Assembly: GCF_041261445.1 (NCBI RefSeq)
Contig: NZ_JBGCCU010000005.1
Coordinates: 434,001-498,000, forward strand
DNA length: 64,000 nt
Source: Catenulispora sp. EB89
Lineage (GTDB): Bacteria; Actinomycetota; Actinomycetes; Streptomycetales; Catenulisporaceae
Direction: 5' to 3'
A program made the translations under genes and the position numbers. Positions 43,965-51,977 of the stretch are shown here, piece by piece. The notes beneath the pieces were generated by a model. The model worked only from the letters and a program-made list of their open reading frames with translations. It did not search any database and was not told the origin of the DNA. How positions within the stretch are numbered: the stretch's first letter is position 1; each line of letters begins with the position of its first letter.

Positions 43965-45352
43965 CCAAACGCGGCACGGTAACAGCGGGGATAGTTCTCA
44001 GTTCTCTACTCGTCGCCGGATTGAGCGCCTGCAGTAGCGGCGGTCCTTCCGGGATCACCAAGGCGCCGGTGGCGTACGGACAAGTCACGCAGGTCGTCGA
44101 GGCACCGGCGAGCGTGACGCCGAAGTCGCAGATCACGGTGAACGCCACGGCCGCCGGCTCCATCGCGCAGCTGATGGTCTCCGACGGCCAGCACGTCAAG
44201 GCCGGCCAGACCCTGCTGCGGATCGACTCCCCGGACGCCCAGGCGCAGCTGGCCTCGGCGAAGGCGGCGGACGCGCAGGCCGCGTCGCAAGGCAAGAACT
44301 CCTCGGGCGGCACCAGCGTCCTGGACTTCTCCCAGTCGGAGTCCGAAGCCGACGCCAACGCCCAGAAGGCCTTCGACGCCGCGCAGGCGACAGCGAACCA
44401 GATCGCCGATCCGTCGATCAAGGCGTCGATCCTGGAGCAGATCACCAGCGCGCGCACGCAGTACGCCACAGCGTCCTCCGATGTACGGACCACTATCGCG
44501 AACTTCAACAACGGACTCGCCTCTGCGTCGGACGTCCTCGGTTCGCTCAGCGATGCGCAACGGACGCAGACACAGGCCGCGGTCGCTATAGCGCAGAAGA
44601 CAGTCGACTCCCTCACTATTAAGGCCTCTATATCCGGGGACGTCTCTCTGCGCAGCGGAGTAGGAGGGGCAACCGCTTCAGGAGTGGACGTCTCCTCACT
44701 GCTGTCCCAACTCGGCGGGAGCCTGGGTTCGCTGGCCGGTGCCGCAGGGGGCAGTCTTGGGTCGGCCGCGTCCGGGGGCAGCGGAGGCACCGACTCAGGG
44801 GCCGATACGGTGATCTCGCAGGGCTCCCCTGTGGACTCCGGAGCGCCGCTGCTCGTCATCACCGACTCCTCGACGCTGACCGTGACCGCGCAGGTCGACG
44901 AGACCTCCATCCTCCAGGTCTCTCCGGGCATCACCGCGGACGTGCAGCTGGACGCCGTCCCCGACGGCGACTACCCGGCGACCGTCATCTCCATAGACAG
45001 CCAGGGCCAGGCCTCCAGCCGGGGCGGCGTCACCTACCGGGTCCGGCTCTCCCTCGGCGCGGGGACGCTCGGGGACGGCTCCGCGGCCCCGGTCCCGCGT
45101 CCCGGGATGAGCGCCGTCGCGGACCTCAACGTGGCGAACAAACCGCACGTCCTCGCCGTCCCCTCGGCGGCGATCGTGCACGACGGCAACCAGGACACCG
45201 TGTGGCTGGTGACCTCAGGGGTCGCCCACCGGCAGGTGGTCCGGCTCGGCGCGCAGGGCGACACCACCGTGGAGGTCTCGGCGGGCCTGAACGCCGGGGA
45301 CCTGATCGTGACCTCGGGGGCCGACAAGGTCCACGACGGGCAGAAGCTCTAG
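43961..45352 (+). CDS. MacA-like periplasmic adaptor (HlyD family) lipoprotein
   Basis: The 463-residue protein starts with a lipoprotein signal (GIVLSSLLVAGLSAC, lipobox LSAC). A barrel-sandwich or lipoyl half-motif follows (AAGSIAQLMVSDGQHVKAGQTLLRID), then a helical hairpin, a Gly/Ser-rich insertion (about residues 245-285) and the β-barrel domain. It is the adaptor subunit for the ABC exporter encoded next. In Gram-positive bacteria such adaptors act outside the membrane with MacB-type permeases. GTG 43961 is used, with TACATT 6 nt upstream. The ATPase gene starts 3 nt after the stop. Confidence 0.87.
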   Translation: MTKRGTVTAGIVLSSLLVAGLSACSSGGPSGITKAPVAYGQVTQVVEAPASVTPKSQITVNATAAGSIAQLMVSDGQHVKAGQTLLRIDSPDAQAQLASAKAADAQAASQGKNSSGGTSVLDFSQSESEADANAQKAFDAAQATANQIADPSIKASILEQITSARTQYATASSDVRTTIANFNNGLASASDVLGSLSDAQRTQTQAAVAIAQKTVDSLTIKASISGDVSLRSGVGGATASGVDVSSLLSQLGGSLGSLAGAAGGSLGSAASGGSGGTDSGADTVISQGSPVDSGAPLLVITDSSTLTVTAQVDETSILQVSPGITADVQLDAVPDGDYPATVISIDSQGQASSRGGVTYRVRLSLGAGTLGDGSAAPVPRPGMSAVADLNVANKPHVLAVPSAAIVHDGNQDTVWLVTSGVAHRQVVRLGAQGDTTVEVSAGLNAGDLIVTSGADKVHDGQKL

Positions 45353-45354
45353 CG

Positions 45355-46041
45355 ATGGCTGAAATAGAAGCCGTCGGGGTTACTCGCTCGTATCGCATGG
45401 AGGGCGTCTCTGTAGACGCCCTGCGCGGTGTCTCCCTGACCATCGAAGAGGGTGACTACGCGGCCATCATCGGGCCGTCCGGCTCCGGGAAGTCCACGCT
45501 GATGCACCTGCTCGGCTGCCTGGACCGGCCGACCACGGGCACGCTCCTGATCCGGGGCCGCGACGTCGGCTCCCTGGACGACAGCGAGCTGGCCGAACTC
45601 AGGAACCAGACGATCGGGTTCGTCTTCCAGTCGTTCCAACTCCTCGCGCGTACGACCGCTCTGGAGAACGTCGCTTTGCCGCTCGTCTATAGGGGAGTAC
45701 GCAGAGCCGAACGCAGAAGGCGCGCGGCAGAGGCCCTGGAGGCGGTGAACCTCGGACACCGCGTCGGACACAAGCCGACGCAGATGTCCGGCGGAGAGCA
45801 GCAGCGCGTCGCTATAGCGCGCGCTCTAGTGGGGGAGCCTGCGGTGCTTCTGGCGGACGAACCCACAGGGAACCTCGACACCGTCAACGGCGACGAGGTG
45901 ATGGCGATCCTCGAACGGCTCAACAAGGAACGCGGAGTCGCCGTCGTCCTGGTGACCCACGAGGCCGACATCGCGGCGCGCGCCCGGCGGATCATCCGCG
46001 TGCGGGACGGCCTCATCGAAGAAGCACCGGAGCTCCTGTGA
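45355..46041 (+). CDS. MacB-type ABC transporter ATP-binding protein
   Basis: The 228-residue ATPase has Walker A GPSGSGKST, a Q-loop in FVFQSFQLL, the signature MSGGEQQRVAIARAL, Walker B LLADEPTGNLD and the H-loop in LVTHEAD. It belongs to the LolD/MacB/FtsE type that couples to FtsX-like permeases. The start is 3 nt after the adaptor gene. The stop overlaps the permease GTG (GTGA), a tightly coupled operon. Confidence 0.95.
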   Translation: MAEIEAVGVTRSYRMEGVSVDALRGVSLTIEEGDYAAIIGPSGSGKSTLMHLLGCLDRPTTGTLLIRGRDVGSLDDSELAELRNQTIGFVFQSFQLLARTTALENVALPLVYRGVRRAERRRRAAEALEAVNLGHRVGHKPTQMSGGEQQRVAIARALVGEPAVLLADEPTGNLDTVNGDEVMAILERLNKERGVAVVLVTHEADIAARARRIIRVRDGLIEEAPELL

Positions 46042-47222
46042 GAGTCACCGAATCCTTCCGCGTCGCCTTCGACGCGCTGCGCGCCAACCGCCTGCGCTCG
46101 CTGCTGACCATGCTCGGCGTGGTGATCGGTGTCGCCGCGGTGGTGGTCCTGGTCGCCATCGGCGGCGGTGCGAAGCAGCTGGTCACCTCCGAGGTCGAGG
46201 GCCTGGGGTCGAACATCGTGTTCGTCGCGCCCGGCAAGTTCCAGCTCGGCACCACCCCGGCCATCTCCCGGCTCCAGCTCTCCGACGCCGACTACCTGGA
46301 CCGGGTGCTCGGCCGGCCCGACGCCGTCGCCGTCTCCCTGGCCTCGGCCGAGAACCTGCGCGCCGGGACCAACACGTTCTACGCGACGGTGCAGGGGACC
46401 ACGGCGAACGTGGTCGACGTCTTCGACCGGCCGGTCGCCGAGGGCCGCTACGTCTCCAAGGCCGACATCGCCACCGCGCGCCGGGTGATCGTCCTGGGCC
46501 CGGACGCCGCGAACGCGCTGTTCCCCGGGGCCGACCCGATCGGCCGGCAGGTGGACATGGGCGGCGTCGAGTTCCGGGTGATCGGGCTGTTCCAGGCCAA
46601 GGGCGGGGCCTTCGGCCTGAGCCCGGACAGCGAGGTGCACATCCCGGTCACCGCCGCGCAGCGGCTGTTCGGCATGCAGACCATCTCCGGCTTCGCCACC
46701 AAGGCCGACACCCCCGGCGACGTGGACGCCACCGGCGCCAAGATGGTCGCCGCGCTGAAACAGAAGTACCGGGGCGACGAGTTCACCGCGGTGTCCCAGA
46801 CCCAGATCCTGGGCACCATCGGCAGGATCCTCTCGCTGCTCACCCTGGTGCTCGCCGCGATCGCCGGCATCTCGCTGCTGGTCGGCGGGGTCGGGGTGTC
46901 CAACATCATGCTGGTCTCGGTGCGCGAGCGGACCAAGGAGATCGGGCTGCGCAAGGCGCTCGGCGCGCGCCAGCGGGACATCCTGGCGCAGTTCCTTTTG
47001 GAGGCCGTGATGCTGACCAGCATCGGCGGCATCATCGGGATCGGGCTGGGGGTCGGTGCCTCCTTCATCCTGTCGTCCTTCACACCGCTGCCCGCGGTCC
47101 TCGCGTGGTGGTCGATCGTGCTCGCGTTCGGGGTCTCGGCGGCCGTGGGGGTGTTCTTCGGCGTGATGCCGGCGCGGCGGGCCGGAAAGCTCGATCCGGT
47201 GGTGGCTCTTCGGACCGAATAG
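46038..47222 (+). CDS. MacB-like ABC transporter permease (FtsX family)
   Basis: The 394-residue protein has one N-terminal membrane helix (LRSLLTMLGVVIGVAAVVVLVAI), a large extracellular MacB periplasmic-core-like domain and three C-terminal helices. It ends with the conserved RERTKEIGLRKALGA coupling segment and the final ARRAGKLDPVVALR motif. MacB-type exporters move peptides, lipids or drugs mechanically across the outer face rather than through a channel. The substrate is unknown. Confidence 0.93.
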   Translation: MRVTESFRVAFDALRANRLRSLLTMLGVVIGVAAVVVLVAIGGGAKQLVTSEVEGLGSNIVFVAPGKFQLGTTPAISRLQLSDADYLDRVLGRPDAVAVSLASAENLRAGTNTFYATVQGTTANVVDVFDRPVAEGRYVSKADIATARRVIVLGPDAANALFPGADPIGRQVDMGGVEFRVIGLFQAKGGAFGLSPDSEVHIPVTAAQRLFGMQTISGFATKADTPGDVDATGAKMVAALKQKYRGDEFTAVSQTQILGTIGRILSLLTLVLAAIAGISLLVGGVGVSNIMLVSVRERTKEIGLRKALGARQRDILAQFLLEAVMLTSIGGIIGIGLGVGASFILSSFTPLPAVLAWWSIVLAFGVSAAVGVFFGVMPARRAGKLDPVVALRTE

Positions 47223-47290
47223 GTGTCGGGTACATGTGATGTAGGCACAAGGAGCAGCGCTGGTATGCATACGCGGGTTACCTTCTCCTC

Positions 47291-48115
47291 ATGACCGCCG
47301 CACCCGCTCGCGACGAACTCCGCGATCACCTCCTGACGCACCGCATCGCGGGCGCCGTGGCCACTCCGCGGGAGGACAACCTCCGGAAGTACGCGATGTT
47401 CGCGGAGCGGGACCCCTATCACCTGTTCGGGCTGGAGCCCGAGCGCGTGTGGACGCAGGGGGACGTCGTGAAGCTGATGGCCGACCGCGCCGGGGTGTCG
47501 GCGGACCCGAAGTACCGGTCCGGGCAGGACCACATCGACGTCGATCTCACCCTGGACGCCCTGGACCGGTTCGCCGACCGGCTCGGGCAGGCCCGCGAGC
47601 TCCGCCAGCGCGTCCTGCTCGCCACCGGGCATCCCAGCACCCTGCTGGCCGTGCACCTGGCGTTCGCCGCCGGGCTGCGCGAGGCCGGGTGCGAGGTGAT
47701 AGAGGCCGGCGCCGGCTGGTCGTATCAGGCCTCGGCACAGGTCGGGCGCAAGCGCAGGTCCATCGCCTACTTCGGCGGGGTGGGGGTGACCGCCGAGGGC
47801 GGCTCCCTGGTGCACACGCACTCCGCGCGCCCCATCCGCGCCGCGCTGGCCTCGCTGGCCGGGGACGGCGAGCCGCTGCCGGACCTGGTGGTCGCCGACC
47901 ACGGCTGGTGCGGCGGCGCGGGCCAGGCCGGGATCGACGCGATCGGGTTCGCCGACTCCAACGACCCGGCGCTGTTCGTCGGCGAGGCCGAGGGCGTGGT
48001 GCAGGTGGCGGTGCCGCTGGACGACGGGATCGCGCCGCGGCACTACACGCCGATGTCACGGTACGTACTCGCCCGGGCCGGGCTCGCCGGGCCGACGGGC
48101 TGGTACGGGGCTTAG
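47291..48115 (+). CDS. Conserved actinobacterial protein, phosphatase-like annotation
   Basis: The 274-residue protein is strongly patterned, with DPYHLFGLEPERVWT, ATGHPSTLLAVHLAF, VHTHSARP, VVADHGWCGGAGQAG and FADSNDPA. Relatives in Streptomyces are, as I recall, labelled phosphatases, but I see no classical phosphatase motif and do not assign a reaction. The His- and Asp-rich motifs suggest a metal or phosphate site. ATG 47291 has TACCTT 6 nt upstream. It stands next to the excisionase-like HTH and bS22 genes. Confidence 0.75.
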   Translation: MTAAPARDELRDHLLTHRIAGAVATPREDNLRKYAMFAERDPYHLFGLEPERVWTQGDVVKLMADRAGVSADPKYRSGQDHIDVDLTLDALDRFADRLGQARELRQRVLLATGHPSTLLAVHLAFAAGLREAGCEVIEAGAGWSYQASAQVGRKRRSIAYFGGVGVTAEGGSLVHTHSARPIRAALASLAGDGEPLPDLVVADHGWCGGAGQAGIDAIGFADSNDPALFVGEAEGVVQVAVPLDDGIAPRHYTPMSRYVLARAGLAGPTGWYGA

Positions 48116-48153
48116 GCCTGCGGCGTCGCCGGCTCAGTGTGTTGAGCAAGGCT

Positions 48154-48208
48154 GTGCTCGGGCTGTGCTCCGCCTGTACTCGGGCTGGGCTCAGGCCGTG
48201 CTCAAGCC
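48154..48208. repeat. Five tandem 11-bp direct repeats
   Basis: The units are GTGCTCGGGCT, GTGCTCCGCCT, GTACTCGGGCT, GGGCTCAGGCC and GTGCTCAAGCC, from 48154 to 48208 without gaps. The consensus is GTGCTCNGGCY. The 11-bp period equals about one helical turn. They lie between the phosphatase-like gene and the HTH gene, about 130 bp upstream of the -10 of the latter. Confidence 0.8.
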
Positions 48209-48351
48209 CGCCGCGCCAGGGGCGGAACCGGCCGGCGCGTGTGCGGCGCGCCACGGCGGGTAAGCGGGCCACCCCAGGTGTAACAGTCCGCAAATCACAC
48301 GAATGCCGCATCCTCTTCCCCATATGTATCATCCACCCCTATCCTCATAAC

Positions 48352-48597
48352 ATGGCTTCTGAGATATCCGACATGCACGGGAGCGCTCGCACGGGCGGCG
48401 ACGCCGCGCGGCTCTCCGAGGTCAAGTTCCTCACGGTCGCCGAAGTCGCCCAGGTCATGCGGGTGTCCAAGATGACCGTGTACCGCCTGGTACACAGCGG
48501 GGAACTGCCCGCGGTCCGCGTGGGCCGCTCGTTCCGGGTCCCCGAACAAGCCGTGCAGGAGTACCTGCGCGACGCCTACGTGGCGGAGACCCTTTAG
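48352..48597 (+). CDS. Excisionase-type helix-turn-helix protein
   Basis: The 81-residue protein has the MerR/excisionase-like winged HTH: FLTVAEVAQVMRVSKMTVYRLVHSGELPAVRVGRSF, given in outline, then RVPEQAVQEYL. Such small proteins (BldC-like in size) bind DNA cooperatively at direct repeats in Streptomyces. ATG 48352 has TATCCT (48340-48345) 6 nt upstream. The longer in-frame extension lies in noncoding sequence. The array of 11-bp repeats upstream is a possible binding platform for it. Confidence 0.88.
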   Translation: MASEISDMHGSARTGGDAARLSEVKFLTVAEVAQVMRVSKMTVYRLVHSGELPAVRVGRSFRVPEQAVQEYLRDAYVAETL

Positions 48598-48734
48598 CCT
48601 CCCGAAACCTTCCCCCGACCGCTCGCCGCGGCCTCGCCGGACCCCGGCGCCGACGGGCGTTTGGTGGCGGGGCCGGACGACCAGGTACTCTTGGCCAGTC
48701 GCGAATCCCGTCAGAAGTGAGCGAGGGCACCCGA

Positions 48735-48836
48735 GTGGGCTCAGTCATCAAGAAGCGCCGTAAGCGTATGGCCAAGAAGAAGCACCGCAAGCTGCTCAAG
48801 AAGACGCGCATCCAGCGTCGTAACAAGAAGAAGTAG
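48735..48836 (+). CDS. Small ribosomal subunit protein bS22 (AURKAIP1/COX24 domain)
   Basis: This 33-residue, very basic protein begins with GTG and reads GSVIKKRRKRMAKKKHRKLL, then KKTRIQRRNKKK. It matches the actinobacterial bS22 small-subunit protein, known from mycobacterial ribosome structures and annotated elsewhere as an AURKAIP1/COX24 domain protein. GAGGG precedes the GTG. The epimerase gene follows 27 nt later. Confidence 0.93.
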   Translation: MGSVIKKRRKRMAKKKHRKLLKKTRIQRRNKKK

Positions 48837-48863
48837 CCGGCGCGTCGGGGGGTTGGCCGCGGC

Positions 48864-49850
48864 ATGACCGGTGCGGGTCGGACTCGGACGGACGGCAGGA
48901 CGTCCGGCAGCCGCCGCGTGCTCGTGATCGGTGCGGACGGCCGACTGGGCCTGTCCGTCGTCGAAGCCCTGCGGGAGACCGGACGCGTCCGGTTCGTCGC
49001 CGGGGCCGACGGGGCCGACGCCTCCGGCTCCCCCGCGATCGCCCGCCTCATCGCGGACGCGGACCCCGACACCGTGGTCCACCTGGGCCTGGAGCCCCGG
49101 CCCTCGAGTGCCGGCGGCCGGGCGGCGATGAAGGAACGCAACGTCATCGGGACCATGCAACTGCTGGCCGCCGCCTCCAAGGCGCCCGGGCTCAAGCGGC
49201 TGGTCGTCAAGTCCAGCGGTGCGGTCTACGGCTGCGCGCCCCGGGACCCGGCGCTGTTCGCCGAGGACACACCCCCGCATCGGCCGCCGACGTCCGGCTA
49301 CGGCAAGGACGTGGCCGAGGCCGAGGGGTACGTCCGCGGGTTCGCCAGGCGCCGCCCCGACGTGGCGGTGTCCGTGTTGCGCTTCGCGCCGTTCGCCGGT
49401 CCCGGCGTGGCCTCCCCGCTGCTGGACTACCTCACCCTGCCCGTGGTGCCCACGGTGCTGGGCTACGACCCGCGCCTGCAGTTCGTGCACATCGACGACG
49501 CGGTGCGGGCGCTGGTGCTGGCCGCGCTGGGCGGCCACCCGGGCACCTACAACGTGGCCGGCGACGGCGCCATGCCGCTGTCCCAGATCAGCCGCCGCCT
49601 GGGCCGCCCGACGTTCCCGGTGGTGTCCTTCGGCGCCGGCTTCTTCGGCGGCCTGATCCGCCGGGCCGGGATCGTCGACTTCACGCCCGACCAGGTCGAC
49701 CTGGTGCGCTACGGCCGGGTCCTGGACACCGCGCGGGTACGGGCCCGCCTGGGCTGGGAGCCGGGGCACACCACGGCCGAGGCGCTGCGGGCGCACGCCC
49801 AGGCCGTCGGGCTCAAGCCGATCGTGCCCGGCTGGACGAAGGGGTACTGA
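48864..49850 (+). CDS. NAD-dependent epimerase/dehydratase (SDR family)
   Basis: The 328-residue extended SDR has the nucleotide-binding motif VLVIGADGRLGLSVVEAL, VVKSSGAVYG, the catalytic Tyr and Lys in SGYGKDVAEAEGYV, and FVHIDDAVRALVLA. The N-terminal ~18 residues are disordered. The substrate is not clear. The acyltransferase gene starts 1 nt after the stop, so the two form an operon that may act on a lipid-linked sugar or membrane lipid; that link is inference. Confidence 0.87.
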   Translation: MTGAGRTRTDGRTSGSRRVLVIGADGRLGLSVVEALRETGRVRFVAGADGADASGSPAIARLIADADPDTVVHLGLEPRPSSAGGRAAMKERNVIGTMQLLAAASKAPGLKRLVVKSSGAVYGCAPRDPALFAEDTPPHRPPTSGYGKDVAEAEGYVRGFARRRPDVAVSVLRFAPFAGPGVASPLLDYLTLPVVPTVLGYDPRLQFVHIDDAVRALVLAALGGHPGTYNVAGDGAMPLSQISRRLGRPTFPVVSFGAGFFGGLIRRAGIVDFTPDQVDLVRYGRVLDTARVRARLGWEPGHTTAEALRAHAQAVGLKPIVPGWTKGY

Positions 49851-49851
49851 G

Positions 49852-50865
49852 GTGGCGGACGAGCCCCGAGTGGCGGACGAGGCCACGGCGGCGGATGGGA
49901 CCGAGGCCGACGGCGCGAGCGGGGCCGCGGACGAGACCCAGGCCGCGGCCGACGGCAAGACCGCGGCCGGGGACGAGCGAAAGCCCGAGGACGAGCCCGA
50001 GCGCGCCCCGCAGGCCGCCTCGCGCGGCGGCTGGGAGGACAAGGCCGCCGGCGCCCTGGCCTTCCTGCGCCGCCGGATCAACGGCGAGTACGAGGTCGAC
50101 GAGTTCGGCTTCGACCCGGACCTGAACGACAACGTCCTGATGGGCGTCCTGCGCCCGCTCTACGACAAGTACTTCCGCGTCGAGGTCTCCGGCATCGAGA
50201 ACGTCCCGGCCGAGGGCGGCGCGCTGATAGTCGCCAACCACTCCGGCACGGTCCCGGTGGACGCGCTGATGACCCAGGTGGCGCTCCTGGACCACCACCC
50301 GGCCGGACGCCACCTGCGGATGCTGGCCGCCGACCTGGTCTTCACGCTGCCGTTCGTCGGCGAGCTGTCCCGCAAGATGGGCCACACCCTGGCCTGCAAC
50401 CCCGACGCCGAGCGCCTGCTGCGCGGCGGCGAGGTGGTGGCGGTGTTCCCCGAGGGCTTCAAGGGCGTCGGCAAGCCCTTCTCGCAGCGCTACCGGCTCC
50501 AGCGCTTCGGCCGCGGCGGCTTCGTCTCCGCCGCGCTGCGCACCGGCGTCCCGATCATCCCGGTGTCCATCGTCGGCGCCGAGGAGATCTATCCCAAGAT
50601 CGCCGACCTGAAGCCGCTGGCGCGCCTGATCGGGCTGCCGTACTTCCCGATCACCCCGACCTTCCCGCTGCTCGGCCCGCTCGGGCTCGTCCCGCTGCCG
50701 ACGAAGTGGCACATCGCCTTCGGCGAGCCGATCCCCACCAGCGGGTACGACCCCAGCGCGGCCGACGACCCGATGCTCGTCTTCGACCTGACCGACCAGG
50801 TGCGGGAGACGATTCAGGACACGTTGTACCGGCTGCTTCTGCAGCGGCGTTCGGTTTTCTTCTAA
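49852..50865 (+). CDS. Lysophospholipid acyltransferase family protein (PlsC-like)
   Basis: The 337-residue protein has an acidic, low-complexity N-terminal ~60 residues. The acyltransferase domain follows with NHSGTVPVDALM (catalytic His; the acid is six residues on, as in this subfamily), VFPEGFKGVGK and PIIPVSIVGAEE. It probably acylates a glycerolipid precursor at the membrane. GTG 49852 directly follows the epimerase stop. Confidence 0.88.
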   Translation: MADEPRVADEATAADGTEADGASGAADETQAAADGKTAAGDERKPEDEPERAPQAASRGGWEDKAAGALAFLRRRINGEYEVDEFGFDPDLNDNVLMGVLRPLYDKYFRVEVSGIENVPAEGGALIVANHSGTVPVDALMTQVALLDHHPAGRHLRMLAADLVFTLPFVGELSRKMGHTLACNPDAERLLRGGEVVAVFPEGFKGVGKPFSQRYRLQRFGRGGFVSAALRTGVPIIPVSIVGAEEIYPKIADLKPLARLIGLPYFPITPTFPLLGPLGLVPLPTKWHIAFGEPIPTSGYDPSAADDPMLVFDLTDQVRETIQDTLYRLLLQRRSVFF

Positions 50866-50921
50866 ACGGTCGGTGTTCTTCCATCGGTTGGTGCCCCTCT
50901 AAAAGGCTGGTCGCGGAGGCG

Positions 50922-50955
50922 TTCCACCCTGGGGTGGAAACCCGGTTTCCACCCC
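50922..50955. promoter_or_regulatory. Three-half-site palindrome, operator or terminator
   Basis: GGGGTGGAAACC (50931-50942) and GGTTTCCACCCC (50944-50955) form a perfect 12-bp dyad with one central base. A further half-site TTCCACCC (50922-50929) pairs in the opposite sense with GGGTGGAA (50932-50939). It ends 15 nt before TTGACG (50971-50976), a -35-like hexamer of the gene at 51011. It may be an operator for that gene, a terminator of the acyltransferase operon, or both. Confidence 0.55.
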
Positions 50956-51010
50956 CGTCCCACCTCCGGGTTGACGTGGCGACAGGCCTCTGGCCTGGAT
51001 AGTCGTAGCC

Positions 51011-51565
51011 ATGACGACAACCGACTGGATCATCGACATCGCCCTCGTCCTGATCGTCTTCCGCCAGCTGCGCGAGGAGCGGATCTCCAAGGCCACGTTC
51101 ATCGTGCCGCTCGCCATGATCACCTTCGCGGCGAAGAACTACCTGCACGGCATCCCCACCGCCGGGAACGACCTGGTGCTCATAGCCCTGATGACCGGCG
51201 TGGGCGTCGTCTTCGGACTGTTCGGCGGGCTGCTGACCCGGGTGCGGACCCTGCAGGGCCACGTGCACATCAAGGCGACGGCCGGCGCGGCGGCCCTGTG
51301 GGTGGCCAGCATGGGCTTCCGGCTGGGGTTCGCGGTGTGGTCCACGCACCCCTCCGGCCAGGCGCACCTGACCAGCTTCTCCGCGGCCCACCAGATCACC
51401 AGCGGCCAGGCCTGGGTCGACGCGCTGATCCTGATGGCGTTCGGCGAAGTCGTGGTCCGGCTGGGCACCATCGGCATCCGTGCCCTGATCCTGTCGTCCC
51501 GCGGGAGCCGGACCGGGGCCCGGACGCAGACCGAGACCGGGGCTCGCGCACTCGTGACGCGGTGA
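51011..51565 (+). CDS. Multi-pass membrane protein of unknown function
   Basis: The 184-residue protein has about four to five membrane segments (IIDIALVLIVFRQL, ATFIVPLAMITFAA, LVLIALMTGVGVVFGLFGGLL, AAALWVASMGFRLGFAV, ALILMAFGEVVVRLG) and a polar Thr/Arg tail. The arrangement resembles DUF1453-type actinobacterial proteins. No function can be given. GATAGT (50998-51003) ends 7 nt before the ATG. A strong terminator follows. Confidence 0.78.
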   Translation: MTTTDWIIDIALVLIVFRQLREERISKATFIVPLAMITFAAKNYLHGIPTAGNDLVLIALMTGVGVVFGLFGGLLTRVRTLQGHVHIKATAGAAALWVASMGFRLGFAVWSTHPSGQAHLTSFSAAHQITSGQAWVDALILMAFGEVVVRLGTIGIRALILSSRGSRTGARTQTETGARALVTR

Positions 51566-51591
51566 CCCGGAAAACAGATGGCGCTCTTCTT

Positions 51592-51618
51592 CAGAAGGCT
51601 CTCGCAGAGAGCCTTCTG
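51592..51618 (+). terminator. Terminator hairpin after the membrane-protein gene
   Basis: CAGAAGGCTCT (51592-51602) pairs perfectly with AGAGCCTTCTG (51608-51618) over a five-base loop. It starts 27 nt after the stop at 51565. Confidence 0.9.
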
Positions 51619-51698
51619 CGCCATTCGCCGGGTGCGGAATATGGCCATTCTCCGGCTATCCCGCCAATCCGTCGTCCGCGGCGTTTCCGTTCCTCGCG

Positions 51699-51714
51699 TG
51701 TGAGCACTGACACA
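51699..51714. promoter_or_regulatory. CRP-like dyad
   Basis: TGTGAGCACTGACACA matches the CRP pattern TGTGA-N6-TCACA at nine of ten positions. It lies about 250 bp upstream of the -10 of a Crp/Fnr-family gene. The recognition helix of that protein does not look like classical CRP, so the binding protein may be another Crp. Confidence 0.4.
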
Positions 51715-51795
51715 CCCCTTCCCGCCGCGTGTCCCTATCAGATGACGTGGTTTCCCCTCAGGGAAAAGCCGAGGATAGTCGGCGTCGCGCCTGCG

Positions 51796-51902
51796 GAGGG
51801 GGGAGTCCGGGGGGACCTGCGGGCGCGGCCGGGGGGACACGGGGGATACGGGGACCGGGATCCGTGGGGGATGCCGGGGGGTACACGGGGTCACGGGGGC
51901 AC
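51796..51902 (+). repeat. G-run-rich segment
   Basis: About ten runs of three to six G residues occur in roughly 100 nt, often as GGGGGGAC, ACGGGGG or GATACGGGG units. The runs are on the strand of the downstream gene. They could form G-quadruplexes in DNA during transcription. The segment ends about 60 nt before the -10 of the Crp/Fnr gene. Confidence 0.6.
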
Positions 51903-51977
51903 AATTCGTCTTCGTCGGACGCGCCATTCCTCAGGCCGAGCTTTGCCTACGGGCCGGGCTCGGCTAGTTTGCGGGGA

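Larger units (their letters stand above)
51566..51977. other. Intergenic region upstream of the Crp/Fnr gene
   Basis: There are 412 bases with no credible gene. In order it holds the terminator of the membrane-protein gene (51592-51618), a CRP-like dyad (51699-51714), a segment of many G runs (51796-51902) and the -10 TAGTTT (51965-51970) of the Crp/Fnr gene. Confidence 0.6.

Noticed and set aside
44581-45820. CGCTATAGCG palindromes inside the adaptor and ATPase genes
   Set aside because: They fall in coding sequence at unrelated codons and occur twice only. I see no arrangement that suggests a binding array.
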